This document shows, piece by piece, positions 1-8,664 of a stretch of 64,000 nucleotides of DNA. How positions within the stretch are numbered: the first letter of the stretch is position 1; each line of letters begins with the position of its first letter. Source of the DNA: KACC-23026 sp963829575 (GTDB lineage Bacteria; Bacillota; Bacilli; Bacillales; Sporolactobacillaceae). The notes under the pieces were generated by a model, which worked only from the letters and a program-made list of their open reading frames with translations, was not told the origin of the DNA and did no database searches. The position numbers were made by a program, and so were the translations under genes. Where the stretch lies: NCBI GenBank assembly GCA_963829575.1, contig CAWHJF010000012.1, forward strand, positions 620,001 through 684,000. The letters are read 5' to 3'.

Positions 1-466
1 GTGAGTTTGCGTTAGAGGTGACCAAGGCCTTAAAAGCACTTAAAATCCAGTGGCTTGCCTCGCTCACACTTGGTGGACGAGTGGACGAGCCACCTTGTGC
101 AGTTTGTGAGGAGTCCACGTGTGAGCTACTTGCCCCAGGAGTCGATGCGCCACTGGCATAATTTAGCGGGTTCGCTCCCGAATTTTGAGCCGATCCATTC
201 GCGACATTTGAGGATGGCGTTCCTCCAAACGTGTGGCCCATTTTAGAATCCGAGGTGGTCGTATTCTGATTAGAAGAAGACGGCGGTGTACTCGGAAGTA
301 GCGCGGCCTCATGGGCAAGAAGTTGGCCAACCGTCTGCGGAATGCTTTTCAGGGTAGTCATCGCCTCACGCCACGCAACCGGATGTTCCGTTCGAACCGT
401 TTGTAGGGGACCTCTTGCAAATGAAACAAGGCCCGCAATAATGAGCAATCGAAAGATGGTTTTCAT
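1..466 (-). CDS. Partial secreted Ser/Thr/Pro-rich protein, function unknown
   Basis: An open frame on the minus strand starts at ATG 464-466 behind GGAGGG (7-nt spacing) and stays open for 155 codons to the left window edge, so the C-terminus is missing. The N-terminus MKTIFRLLIIAGLVSFA is a short signal-peptide-like segment. A basic/amphipathic stretch follows (to about residue 58), then a low-complexity Ser/Thr/Asn/Gly/Pro linker (about residues 59-135), as in secreted or wall-associated proteins. I do not recognise a domain. The leader carries a terminator-like hairpin about 70 nt before the start. The reading frames on the plus strand over the same bases have no ribosome binding site. 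Confidence 0.6.
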   Translation of the reverse strand, partial: MKTIFRLLIIAGLVSFARGPLQTVRTEHPVAWREAMTTLKSIPQTVGQLLAHEAALLPSTPPSSSNQNTTTSDSKMGHTFGGTPSSNVANGSAQNSGANPLNYASGASTPGASSSHVDSSQTAQGGSSTRPPSVSEASHWILSAFKALVTSNANS

Positions 467-536
467 GATGAATCCCTCCGTTTTCCAGTATCACCAATTG
501 GAAAACGTTCAAGACATAAAAGACAGTTTAGACCAT

Positions 537-592
537 ACAAAAAGAGCCAAACCCAAGCTGTCCTCTTAGAGGGAAGGGACAGGGATTTGGCT
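537..592 (-). terminator. Terminator-like hairpin inside the leader
   Basis: The outer stem is AGCCAAA/TTTGGCT, with further pairing of CCC/GGG, TGTCC/GGACA and CTCT/AGAG. On the minus strand it is followed by CTTTTTGT. It lies upstream of the start codon it precedes, so it would act as an attenuator. Confidence 0.5.
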
Positions 593-615
593 GCTTGATG
601 GTAGGGGTGGCTTGA

Positions 616-648
616 CGGCTTAACCGAGGGTGATTAAGCCGCTTTTTG
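616..648 (+). terminator. Hairpin with T-tract on the plus strand
   Basis: CGGCTTAA pairs with TTAAGCCG over a 10-nt loop and is followed by CTTTTTGT. No plus-strand gene ends nearby inside the window. It may instead be a structural element of the minus-strand leader. Confidence 0.35.
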
Positions 649-873
649 TAAGGAGGACTCTGCAAAGCTGATGGTGACTGAGAGGGAAGGGGCGAAAAGA
701 ACAATCAGATGGGGTGGCTATTATAGTGTGTGATTGTCTGATCAGGTTTTCTTATATAAGTAAATTATATCTTTAAATTCGAAAAAAGGTATTGAGAAAT
801 TCAAGTGGAAAAAGAGGGATTTTTGTCGTCTTTTAAGATGGATTTTCTCAAATTACGTTTTTTCAGTAGGGAT

Positions 874-902
874 TTGACAAACTTTGTTGAAATTTATCTA
901 TT
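874..902 (+). promoter_or_regulatory. Candidate sigma-A promoter for the esterase gene
   Basis: TTGACA at 874-879, a 17-bp spacer and TCTATT at 897-902 (4 of 6). It lies about 70 bp before the gene, with a CTCGC/GCGAG stem in the leader. Confidence 0.45.
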
Positions 903-969
903 AAGAGTGCTCGCGGATTCTTGTGGGATTGCGAGTCCATCTTCTTAAAAAACTTAGGAGGCATTTTGG

Positions 970-1764
970 ATGGCTTTAATAAAATGTGACTTTTTTTCGG
1001 AAGCCCTTACTTTAAGCACAACGATGACCGTGATTTTACCTCAAGAAACGCAAACTCAAATTGGTCTCACAAATAAGAAAAATGGGGATAAGCATCCAAC
1101 GCTCTGGCTCCTGCATGGATTTAGTGACGACGATTCGATCTGGGCACGCCGTACGTCGATTGAGCGATATGCTGCTGAATACGGTTTAGCCGTCGTAATG
1201 CCGCAAGTCCACCATAGTTTCTATACAGATATGGTCTATGGGAATAAGTATTGGACATTCTTAACCGAAGAGTTACCAAGACTTGCCCGCTCCTTCTTTC
1301 CACTTTCTGAGGCACGCGAAGATAATTTTGTAGCGGGCCTTTCAATGGGCGGCTATGGGGCACTCAAATGGGCGCTTCGTTTCCCAGATCGGTTTGCTGC
1401 CGCTGCAAGTCTTTCAGGGGTGACCGACCTCGCCGAACACGTCCGAAAAAGCCGTGAAACAGGCGAAGGGATCAACCCGCAAGTGATCGACTTAATCTTT
1501 GGTGAGGAAACGGTCAAGGGGTCAGAAAATGATTTGTTAACCTTGATCCAAAAATTAGATGAACAGATAGAAGTTGACTTACCTAAACTCTATCAATGTT
1601 GTGGAACCGAAGACTTCTTGTATGAAGATAATCTTATTTTTAATAAAGCCTGCAAAGAAACGCGTTTTGATTTAACCGATTCCTTTTCCCCTGGTACGCA
1701 TGAGTGGGGCTATTGGGATGCCAAAATCCAAGATGTATTGAAGTGGTTGCCGGTTGAAAATTGA
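970..1764 (+). CDS. Alpha/beta-hydrolase esterase (tributyrin esterase EstA-like)
   Basis: 264 residues, start behind TTAGGAGG. The protein has the alpha/beta-hydrolase plan of the esterase-D/EstA family: an oxyanion segment LLHGFSDD near residues 47-54, the nucleophile elbow GLSMGG with Ser125, Asp215 in GTEDF and His244 in GTHEW. There is no signal peptide, so it should be cytoplasmic. EstA-type enzymes hydrolyse short acyl esters; related S-formylglutathione hydrolases act in formaldehyde detoxification. The adjacent aldehyde dehydrogenase makes a detoxification role possible, but this is inference. It is probably transcribed alone, with a palindromic hairpin right after the stop. Confidence 0.85.
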   Translation: MALIKCDFFSEALTLSTTMTVILPQETQTQIGLTNKKNGDKHPTLWLLHGFSDDDSIWARRTSIERYAAEYGLAVVMPQVHHSFYTDMVYGNKYWTFLTEELPRLARSFFPLSEAREDNFVAGLSMGGYGALKWALRFPDRFAAAASLSGVTDLAEHVRKSRETGEGINPQVIDLIFGEETVKGSENDLLTLIQKLDEQIEVDLPKLYQCCGTEDFLYEDNLIFNKACKETRFDLTDSFSPGTHEWGYWDAKIQDVLKWLPVEN

Positions 1765-1765
1765 A

Positions 1766-1799
1766 GGGGGGACTGTCCCGGGACAGTCCCCTCTCGATT
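1766..1799 (+). terminator. Perfect palindrome after the esterase gene
   Basis: GGGGACTGTCCC at 1768-1779 is followed directly by its reverse complement GGGACAGTCCCC at 1780-1791, then a short T-rich stretch. A closely related GGGACAG/CTGTCCC palindrome ends the gene at 35887, so this is a recurring 3'-end element. Confidence 0.5.
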
Positions 1800-1890
1800 T
1801 TTGTCGAACGATTTTGGATGTTTTTTGAAAGGGTTTTCATAGATTGGGATAGAAGTAAGTAAATGACTAATTTTATAGGAGGGTTTAGCC

Positions 1891-3372
1891 ATGGAATCAA
1901 ACACGCTCGCGATTAGTAAACGTCTGTCTGACTTCTTAGTTGGAACGAAAAAGATGTACATTAACGGTGAATGGGTGGAATCGGTCTCAGGTCAAACGTT
2001 TGACACGTTGAATCCTGCAACAGGAGAAATCCTTGCGACGCTGTATGAAGCGGGTCCTGATGATGTCGATCGAGCAGTGGAAGCTGCCCGCGCGGCCTTT
2101 GACAATGGACCGTGGTCCAAAATGAGTGCAGCAGAACGAAGTCGATTGATTTACAAGCTTGCGGATCTAATGGAAACCCACAGCGAAGAATTAGCTCAAT
2201 TAGACAGTTTGGACAACGGAAAACCGATTCGTGAAACGACAAATGCGGACGTCCCGCTTGCCATCGAACATTTTCGCTATTTTGCCGGTTGGGCGACCAA
2301 AATGATGGGGCAGACGATTCCGGTTGCCGGTGACTTTTTTAACTATACCCGCCATGAACCGGTTGGTGTAGTCGGACAAATTATCCCTTGGAATTTTCCA
2401 CTTCTAATGGCGGCGTGGAAACTCGGTGCCGCACTCGCAACGGGCTGTACGGTGGTCTTAAAGCCTGCCGAACAAACCCCGTTATCGGCGCTTTATCTCG
2501 CCCAACTTGCGGAAGAAGTAGGCATTCCAAATGGGGTTCTGAACGTCATCCCAGGATATGGAGAAACCGCCGGTGCTCCATTGGTGAGCCATCCGAAAGT
2601 AAATAAAATCGCATTTACTGGCTCTACGGCAGTTGGAAAATCGATTATGGCAGAAGCGAGCCGCACGTTAAAACGCGTGACGCTTGAACTCGGCGGAAAA
2701 TCACCGAATATAATCTTGCCGGATGCGGATTTAACCCGCGCCATTCCAGGTGCGCTTTCTGGGATTATGTTTAACCAAGGTCAAGTTTGTTGTGCAGGTT
2801 CACGACTATTCATACAGAAAAAAGCGTTTGATAATGTTGTGGCGGATCTCGTCACGCATTCCAAATCGATCAAACAAGGGGAAGGGCTACACCCAGAAAC
2901 CGAAATGGGGCCGCTTGTCTCAAAAGAACAACAGGATCGAGTGGTGAATTACATCAATCAAGGAAAAAATGAAGGGGCTGAACTGCTGACTGGTGGTACG
3001 TACTCAGAGCGCGGGTATTTTGTTGAACCTACTATTTTTGCAGATGTGGATGACAACATGACCATCAGTAAAGAAGAAATCTTTGGTCCCGTTGTGTGCG
3101 CGATGCCGTTCGATGACCTCGATGAAGTGATTGAACGGGCGAACAACACAGAATACGGACTCGCGGCGGGCCTCTGGACCGAGAACGTTCGTAACGCGCA
3201 CTATGTGGCGAATCGAATTAAAGCTGGAACCGTTTGGGTGAACTGCTACAACGTCTTTGATGCCGCAAGTCCTTTTGGCGGATTTAAATCATCCGGGATC
3301 GGTCGCGAGATGGGCTCCTATGCGCTCAATAACTATACAGAAGTAAAGAGTGTTTGGATTAATATGAACTAA
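1891..3372 (+). CDS. NAD(P)-dependent aldehyde dehydrogenase
   Basis: 493 residues, start behind AGGAGGG (6-nt spacing). This is a full-length ALDH-superfamily protein, closest in pattern to class 1/2 enzymes such as B. subtilis DhaS. Landmarks are PWNFP with oxyanion Asn168, the cofactor loop FTGSTAVGK (242-250), general base Glu266 in LELGGKSP and catalytic Cys300 in GQVCCAGSR. It oxidises aldehydes to acids in the cytoplasm; the substrate cannot be read from sequence. It is separated from the upstream esterase by about 125 bp containing a palindrome, so it probably has its own transcript. The 3' end runs into a spacer and then the 52-bp repeat array. Confidence 0.9.
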   Translation: MESNTLAISKRLSDFLVGTKKMYINGEWVESVSGQTFDTLNPATGEILATLYEAGPDDVDRAVEAARAAFDNGPWSKMSAAERSRLIYKLADLMETHSEELAQLDSLDNGKPIRETTNADVPLAIEHFRYFAGWATKMMGQTIPVAGDFFNYTRHEPVGVVGQIIPWNFPLLMAAWKLGAALATGCTVVLKPAEQTPLSALYLAQLAEEVGIPNGVLNVIPGYGETAGAPLVSHPKVNKIAFTGSTAVGKSIMAEASRTLKRVTLELGGKSPNIILPDADLTRAIPGALSGIMFNQGQVCCAGSRLFIQKKAFDNVVADLVTHSKSIKQGEGLHPETEMGPLVSKEQQDRVVNYINQGKNEGAELLTGGTYSERGYFVEPTIFADVDDNMTISKEEIFGPVVCAMPFDDLDEVIERANNTEYGLAAGLWTENVRNAHYVANRIKAGTVWVNCYNVFDAASPFGGFKSSGIGREMGSYALNNYTEVKSVWINMN

Positions 3373-3580
3373 AGGTGTGGGTGTTCGTGTCATACTTTGA
3401 CGCGAGCCTCCCTATTTACAATAAAATGGTGATGTTTGCTAAATTGGCGGACTGGAACGGCCCTATTTAACGTGAATCCTCTATAAAGGGAGAGGAAATC
3501 GAAGAATAGCGTCCCCTCAGTCCGCCAAACTTGTCCCATGGCCAAAATAAGGTTTATTAGCGATTCCACAGTTACCTCCA

Positions 3581-5098
3581 ATGGACAAGTACGCTTGAAA
3601 ATTGCGGTGGCGTGTCCAAAGGGTAGCGCCCATTGGACAGGTGCGGTTGGAATTTGCGGTGTCGTGTCCAAAGGGGAGCGCCCAATGGACAGATGCGGTT
3701 GACATTTGCGGTGTCGTGTCCAAAGGGGAGCGCCCATTGGACAGATGCGGTTGACATTTGCGGTGGCGTGTCCAAAGGGGAGCGCCCAATGGACAAGTAC
3801 GCTTGAAAATTGTGGTGTCGTGTCCAAAGCGGAGCGCCCAATGGACAGGTGCGGTTGGAATTTGCGGTGTCGTGTCCAAAGGGGAGCGCCCATTGGACAG
3901 GTGCGGTTGAAATTTGCGGTGGCGTGTCCAAAGGGGAGCGCCCATTGGACAGGTGCGGTTGACATTTGCGGTGTCGTGTCCAAAGGGGAGCGCCCAATGG
4001 ACAAGTACGCTTGAAAATTGTGGCGGAGTGTCCAAAGGGGAGCGCCCAATGGACAGGTGCGGTTGACATTTGCGGTGTCGTGTCCAAAGGGGAGCGCCCA
4101 ATGGACAAGTGCGCTTGAAATTTGCGGTGGCGTGTCCAAAGGGGAGCGCCCAATGGACAGGTGCGGTTGACATTTGCGGTGTCGTGTCCAAAGGGGAGCG
4201 CCCAATGGACAAGTACGCTTGAAAATTGTGGCGGAATGTCCAAAGGGGAGCGCCCAATGGACAGGTGCGGTTGGACATTTGCGGTGGCGTGTCCAAAGGG
4301 GAGCGCCCAATGGACAAGTACGCTTGAAAATTGCGGTGGCGTGTCCAAAGGGGAGCGCCCATTGGACAGGTGCGGTTGACATTTGCGGTGTCGTGTCCAA
4401 AGGGGAGCGCCCAATGGACAGGTGCGGTTGAAATTTGCGGTGTCGTGTCCAAAGGGGAGCGCCCAATGGACAGGTGCGGTTGAAATTTGCGGTGGCGTGT
4501 CCAAAGGGGAGCGCCCAATGGACAAGTACGCTTGAAAATTGTGGCGGAGTGTCCAAAGGGGAGCGCCCATTGGACAGGTGCGGTTGGAATTTGCGGTGGC
4601 GTGTCCAAAGGGGAGCGCCCAATGGACAGGTGCGGTTGACATTTGCGGTGGCGTGTCCAAAGGGGAGCGCCCATTGGACAGGTGCGGTTGAAATTTGCGG
4701 TGTCGTGTCCAAAGGGGAGCGCCCAATGGACAGGTGCGGTTGACATTTGCGGTGGCGTGTCCAAAGGGGAGCGCCCAATGGACAGGTGCGGTTGAAATTT
4801 GCGGTGTCGTGTCCAAAGGGGAGCGCCCATTGGACAGGTGCGGTTGAAATTTGCGGTGGCGTGTCCAAAGGGGAGCGCCCAATGGACAGATGCGGTTGAC
4901 ATTTGCGGTGACGTGTCCAAAGGGGAGCGCCCAATGGACAGATGCGGTTGACATTTGCGGTGGCGTGTCCAAAGGGGAGCGCCCAATGGACAGATGCGGT
5001 TGAAATTTGCGGTGGCGTGTCCAAAGGGTAGCGCCCATTGGACAGGTGCGGTTGACATTTGCGGTGTCGTGTCCAAAGGGGAGCGCCCATTGGCCAGA
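3581..5098. repeat. Array 1: 29 tandem units of 52 bp
   Basis: The word TGGACA recurs at 3582, 3634, 3686, 3738 and so on to 5091 (where it reads tggcca), with one 53-bp step; that is 30 occurrences. Each unit has a near-constant block GTGTCCAAAGGGGAGCGCCC and a variable block (GCGGTTGACATTTGCGGTG or GCTTGAAAATTG types). TGTCCA(A) and (T)TGGACA pair around GGG/CCC, so every unit can fold into a hairpin on either strand. It lies between convergent genes. All frames are open because 52 is not a multiple of three and the repeat lacks stops. I do not regard these frames as genes. The spacer 3373-3580 before it has nothing recognisable. Confidence 0.95.
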
Positions 5099-5138
5099 TG
5101 GCCAGGTAAGATGGTGAACGCGGACTCCCAGGAAACAG

Positions 5139-5177
5139 AAAAAGGCCGCTTGAGCTTAATACTCAAACGGCCTTTTA
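5139..5177 (-). terminator. Terminator of the YjcZ-type gene
   Basis: AAAGGCCGCTTGAG pairs with CTCAAACGGCCTTT across a short loop. It has a T-tract on the minus strand and a weaker one on the plus strand. Confidence 0.8.
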
Positions 5178-5193
5178 ATCTTTACGCTATTTT

Positions 5194-5292
5194 TTAGTAA
5201 ACGTAAGAAGTACCAACAATAATCAAGAGAATGAACAAGACAACAATCAACGCAAAACCTGCGCCCATGCCGCCACCAGCACCGTATGCCAT
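5194..5292 (-). CDS. YjcZ-family small hydrophobic protein
   Basis: 32 residues, too short for routine calling. ATG is at 5290-5292 behind AAAGGGGG and the stop is at 5194-5196. The sequence is a Gly/Ala-rich N-terminus (MAYGAGGGMGAGFA) followed by one hydrophobic segment (LIVVLFILLIIVG) and ending TSYVY. This is the signature of the YjcZ/sporulation-associated small membrane protein family of Bacillales, found in the spore or mother-cell membrane; the molecular function is unknown. It has its own terminator. A CATA-type -10 motif lies upstream but no matching -35, so sporulation control is only suggested. Confidence 0.85.
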   Translation of the reverse strand: MAYGAGGGMGAGFALIVVLFILLIIVGTSYVY

Positions 5293-5615
5293 GTATCTCT
5301 ACCCCCTTTATCTCAAGGATTAATACATACTATGTACGTTTAAAGGAATTGGGAAGGGCGAATGCCTAATTTTTTCCCAACGATTAGATGGGAATCCAAT
5401 AAATTCCATACCTCCGAAGTAACAGATCATGCTCAATTCCTCTTTTAAATCTAAAGAAATACGGGTGGAGTGCTCCCTCTAGCTCGCAGCCACAACGCCC
5501 CCCTTCTCTTAACTAAAAAAATATAAAAAATCATGACACAAAAATGGTTTTCAATGTTCAAAAGTATCTTATAATTAGGTTATAAAGAGAACTCTTAAAC
5601 GGGGCGGGGATGGGT
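5293..5615. other. Divergent spacer with candidate promoter
   Basis: Between the YjcZ-type gene and the deacetylase. TTTTCA at 5548-5553 and TATAAT at 5570-5575 (16-bp spacer) form a candidate promoter for the plus-strand gene. I see no other gene or structured element here. Confidence 0.45.
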
Positions 5616-6557
5616 ATGAGGTTTAAAAAAGAGCTGTTTTTAGTCATCGCGAATGGGCTACTCATTGGCGTCTTATTTTGGGTGGGAGGTGCACTAGTTA
5701 ACCAGCTTCGAACGGGTTCCCATTCAGCCTTATCATTTAAAGTTGACGACCCCACTCACATTTCAGTAGCGACGGCCAAGAGCGTCAACCCCGCAACAAC
5801 TGATATAAAGAATGGCCCGACGTTGCCTCAACATGCAATTCCGCTACATGAATTTGAAAATCAAGTGGCCGACCATTCCTTGGCGCAGCAACAGCAAAAC
5901 GCGCCCAAGAAAACGACTAAAAGTCATGAGAAAACCCACTCGAAATCGCGATCTGGAGAAAACAAGAAACCATCGACCAAAACGTTGGTTGGGTTTCATG
6001 AAGTCTACAAAGTGCCAAACGGCTATTGTGCATTGACCTTTGATGACGGGCCGACGGATTACACAAAGAGAATTGCCCTTTTATTAAAAATGAATAAGAT
6101 TCCGGCAACTTTTTTTGTAATTGGAACCAATGTTCATACTTATCCAGACTCGATTCGCTATTTAAGTCAGCAAGATTTTGATGTGGAAGATCATTCTGAG
6201 AGCCATCCCGTGATGTCAAAACTTTCAGCAACTGCTCAAGCCAAACAAATTCTACAAAATAAAAAAGAAGTTGAGGCGTTGACGCATAAAAAAGTGACCT
6301 TGTTTCGTCCGCCATATGGAGATTTTAATACTATAACGAAAGAGGTCCTCGCCAAGAACGGTATGAAAATGGCACTTTGGACGGACGACCCAAAAGATTG
6401 GGATGGCAAAACACCCAAACAAATCATCCAAACACTTTCCAAAAGTCATTTGAACGGGAAGGTGATCATTCTACATGAAAAGAAACAAACCTATGAAGCC
6501 CTCCCAGAAATTTTGAAGCTTATAAAAAAACAAGGTTTAAAAGTGGTGTTAATCTAG
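5616..6557 (+). CDS. Membrane-anchored polysaccharide deacetylase (NodB domain)
   Basis: About 313 residues. ATG 5616 is preferred over ATG 5610 because GGGGCGGGG sits 6 nt before it. An N-terminal hydrophobic segment (about residues 8-28) anchors or exports the protein. A Lys/Ser/Thr/Gln-rich linker (about 60-122) follows, then a carbohydrate esterase 4 domain to the end: TFDDGP with Asp143/Asp144, HSESH with His193 and His197, RPPYG at 231, an Asp-Trp pair in PKDWDG and ILHE with His287. All metal and catalytic motifs are present. Such enzymes remove N-acetyl groups from peptidoglycan or other surface glycans. The next two genes are also envelope-polysaccharide genes, but a promoter-like TATACT lies between, so co-transcription is unsure. 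Confidence 0.85.
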   Translation: MRFKKELFLVIANGLLIGVLFWVGGALVNQLRTGSHSALSFKVDDPTHISVATAKSVNPATTDIKNGPTLPQHAIPLHEFENQVADHSLAQQQQNAPKKTTKSHEKTHSKSRSGENKKPSTKTLVGFHEVYKVPNGYCALTFDDGPTDYTKRIALLLKMNKIPATFFVIGTNVHTYPDSIRYLSQQDFDVEDHSESHPVMSKLSATAQAKQILQNKKEVEALTHKKVTLFRPPYGDFNTITKEVLAKNGMKMALWTDDPKDWDGKTPKQIIQTLSKSHLNGKVIILHEKKQTYEALPEILKLIKKQGLKVVLI

Positions 6558-6649
6558 TAGTTGGTTAATGTGACGTGAGATTATGGTAGGTTAGAAGACT
6601 TTATAGTATACTTAGATGAGTTTGGATTTAATTGTAGAGGAGTCCTAGT

Positions 6650-7417
6650 ATGATAGATATTCACTGTCACATATTACCTGGCGTCGATGATGGGGCCCAA
6701 GTCTTGGCAGATTCAATCGAAATGGCCCGTGTCGCTGAACAAGAAGGTATTACCAAAATTTTAGCGACCCCTCATCACAAGAATCCTAAGTATGAAAACT
6801 CTAAACCCTTTGTTATGGAAGAAGTCAACAAGCTTAATGCGATCTTTCAATCAGAGGGGCTTTCCATTGAAATTTTACCGGGACAAGAATGTCGAATTTC
6901 CGGGGAAATACTCGAAGATTATCAAAATGGGGATGTTTTGTCTGTAAATGACAAGGATAAATATGTGTTAGTCGAGTTTCCATCGAATCATGTGCCACGT
7001 TATACGGAGCGCTTGTTTTATGACCTGCAAGTGGCAGGGCTAACACCTGTTATTGTGCATCCAGAGCGAAACAGTGAACTGATTCAATCCCCTGAGATTT
7101 TATATAATTTAGTTAAGGCTGGTGCGTTGTCACAAGTAACAGCGGCAAGTTTGATCGGTAAATTCGGTAAGAAAATTCGTCAATTTTCGATTCAATGCGT
7201 TGAAAATGGTCTAACGCATATACTCGCTTCTGATGCCCATAACACGACAACTAGAGGATTTTGTTTAAGAGAAGCTTATGAGGATTTAGCCCAACTTTTT
7301 GGTAATGGTGTTCGAATGGAATTTCAGGAGAACGCAGAACTACTTATAAAAGGAGAAGCGCTATTCTTAGAACCACCTTCTCCAATTAAGCAAAAGAAAT
7401 TCTTAGGATTATTCTAA
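6650..7417 (+). CDS. CpsB/YwqE-type PHP-fold tyrosine phosphatase
   Basis: 255 residues, the usual length of B. subtilis YwqE. PHP-superfamily metal motifs occur in order: DIHCHILPGVDDG at 3-15, ATPHHKNP near 40, GQECR near 77, VHPERN near 136 and ASDAHN near 193. These Mn-dependent phosphatases dephosphorylate tyrosine kinases and UDP-sugar dehydrogenases in capsule or exopolysaccharide synthesis. It is followed after 20 bp by galE, apparently in one operon. The partner kinase and modulator (YwqD/YwqC type) are not adjacent, which is unusual; they may be elsewhere. Confidence 0.85.
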   Translation: MIDIHCHILPGVDDGAQVLADSIEMARVAEQEGITKILATPHHKNPKYENSKPFVMEEVNKLNAIFQSEGLSIEILPGQECRISGEILEDYQNGDVLSVNDKDKYVLVEFPSNHVPRYTERLFYDLQVAGLTPVIVHPERNSELIQSPEILYNLVKAGALSQVTAASLIGKFGKKIRQFSIQCVENGLTHILASDAHNTTTRGFCLREAYEDLAQLFGNGVRMEFQENAELLIKGEALFLEPPSPIKQKKFLGLF

Positions 7418-7437
7418 GACCTTAAGGAGGAATTGAA

Positions 7438-8448
7438 TTGGCTATTTTAGTGACAGGTGGGGCCGGTTACATTGGCAGTCATACGTGTGTGGAGTTGCTT
7501 GATGCGGGTTTTGATCTCATTGTAATGGATAATTATTCTAACAGTGTGCCAGAATCATTAAATCGGGTTCAAGAGATTACAGGGAAAACGTTTAAAATCT
7601 ATAATTGTGATCTGTTAGACAAAGCGGGTTTAGACACCATTTTTTCTGAAAACACTGTAGAAGCTGTGATTCACTTTGCTGGCTTAAAAGCGGTTGGAGA
7701 ATCGGTTTCAGAGCCACTCCGTTATTACCACAACAACATCACAGGTACCCTTCTATTACTAGATACGATGAAGGCGCATGGGGTTAAAAAAATCGTGTTT
7801 AGTTCCTCAGCAACGGTCTATGGATTGGCTGAAACGGTGCCTTTAAAAGAAGACAATCCTTTAGGGGCGACGAATCCTTATGGTTGGTCTAAATTTATGA
7901 TCGAGCAGATTCTGCGAGATTTGCATGTGTCAGATTCAGATTGGGGCATTGCCCTCTTGCGTTATTTCAATCCAATTGGCGCACATAAGAGTGGTCGAAT
8001 TGGTGAAGATCCAAACGGGATTCCAAATAACCTTGTTCCTTATATTGCTCAAGTTGCCGTTGGCAAACGCGAGGCCTTGAATGTTTTCGGTTCGGATTAT
8101 GACACCAAAGACGGGACAGGCGTGCGCGACTATATTCATGTGGTTGACCTCGCTCAAGGCCATTTACGTGCTCTTGAAAAAGTGATGAAGGAATCTATTG
8201 TGGATGCCTATAATCTTGGGACTGGAAATGGTTATAGTGTGCTTGAGATTGCAAAAGCCTTTGAGGACGCAAGTGGCAAACCGATTCCCTATAAATTAGT
8301 GGATCGTCGTCCAGGAGACATTGCAGTAAGTTTTGCTGATCCAACCAAGGCCAAAGCAGAATTAAATTGGGAAGCGACGCGCACACTTGAGGAAATGTGT
8401 GAAGACACCTGGCGTTGGCAATCCTCTAACTTGAATGGCTATCGTTAA
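7438..8448 (+). CDS. galE: UDP-glucose 4-epimerase
   Basis: 336 residues, starting at TTG 7438 behind AAGGAGG (7-nt spacing). Extended SDR fold: NAD-binding GGAGYIG at 7-13, active-site Ser124 in FSSSATVYG and the Tyr148/Lys152 pair in NPYGWSK. It interconverts UDP-glucose and UDP-galactose in the cytoplasm, supplying galactosyl units for surface polysaccharide. It lies 20 bp behind the CpsB-type phosphatase and is followed by a clear terminator, so the two probably form a bicistronic unit. Confidence 0.92.
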   Translation: MAILVTGGAGYIGSHTCVELLDAGFDLIVMDNYSNSVPESLNRVQEITGKTFKIYNCDLLDKAGLDTIFSENTVEAVIHFAGLKAVGESVSEPLRYYHNNITGTLLLLDTMKAHGVKKIVFSSSATVYGLAETVPLKEDNPLGATNPYGWSKFMIEQILRDLHVSDSDWGIALLRYFNPIGAHKSGRIGEDPNGIPNNLVPYIAQVAVGKREALNVFGSDYDTKDGTGVRDYIHVVDLAQGHLRALEKVMKESIVDAYNLGTGNGYSVLEIAKAFEDASGKPIPYKLVDRRPGDIAVSFADPTKAKAELNWEATRTLEEMCEDTWRWQSSNLNGYR

Positions 8449-8457
8449 TTCATAAGC

Positions 8458-8488
8458 AAAGAGGTCAGACATCTGTTTGACCTCTTTT
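8458..8488 (+). terminator. Terminator after galE
   Basis: AAAGAGGTCA (8458-8467) pairs with TGACCTCTTT (8478-8487) and is followed by TT. Confidence 0.85.
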
Positions 8489-8664
8489 TCATGACCACTT
8501 AATTTTAATAAAATAGTTAAGCACACTTCAAAAAATTCCCTTTTCATCCGATATATAAAATAAAGATATGGACATTACTCGCAAAGCACACATAATTCTA
8601 ATTCAGGGGTTTTGGTGTGACTTGAACCTATTAATATCTATGAAAAATGAAAGGCGGTTACACT

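Larger units (their letters stand above)
467..725 (-). promoter_or_regulatory. Long structured leader of the partial secreted-protein gene
   Basis: On the minus strand a TATAAT lies at 725-720 with a poor -35. The roughly 245-nt leader that follows contains two strong stem-loops and ends at the GGAGGG ribosome site. A long leader with an internal terminator suggests attenuation or riboswitch control. I compared it by eye with c-di-AMP (ydaO), c-di-GMP and T-box cores and could not match any of them, so the class is unknown. Confidence 0.35.

Noticed and set aside
55..569. Plus-strand open frames at 55-246 and 342-569
   Set aside because: The minus-strand frame over the same bases has a signal peptide and ribosome site; these are its shadows.
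467..725. c-di-AMP (ydaO) riboswitch
   Set aside because: Short stretches look alike but the conserved GGGGGA, GGGGUNAAUC and CCGUCAGCUAACC blocks are not found in order on either strand.
3390..5197. Long overlapping open frames of up to 566 codons on both strands over array 1
   Set aside because: They arise because a stop-free 52-bp repeat, not divisible by three, opens all frames. There is no ribosome site or plausible protein.
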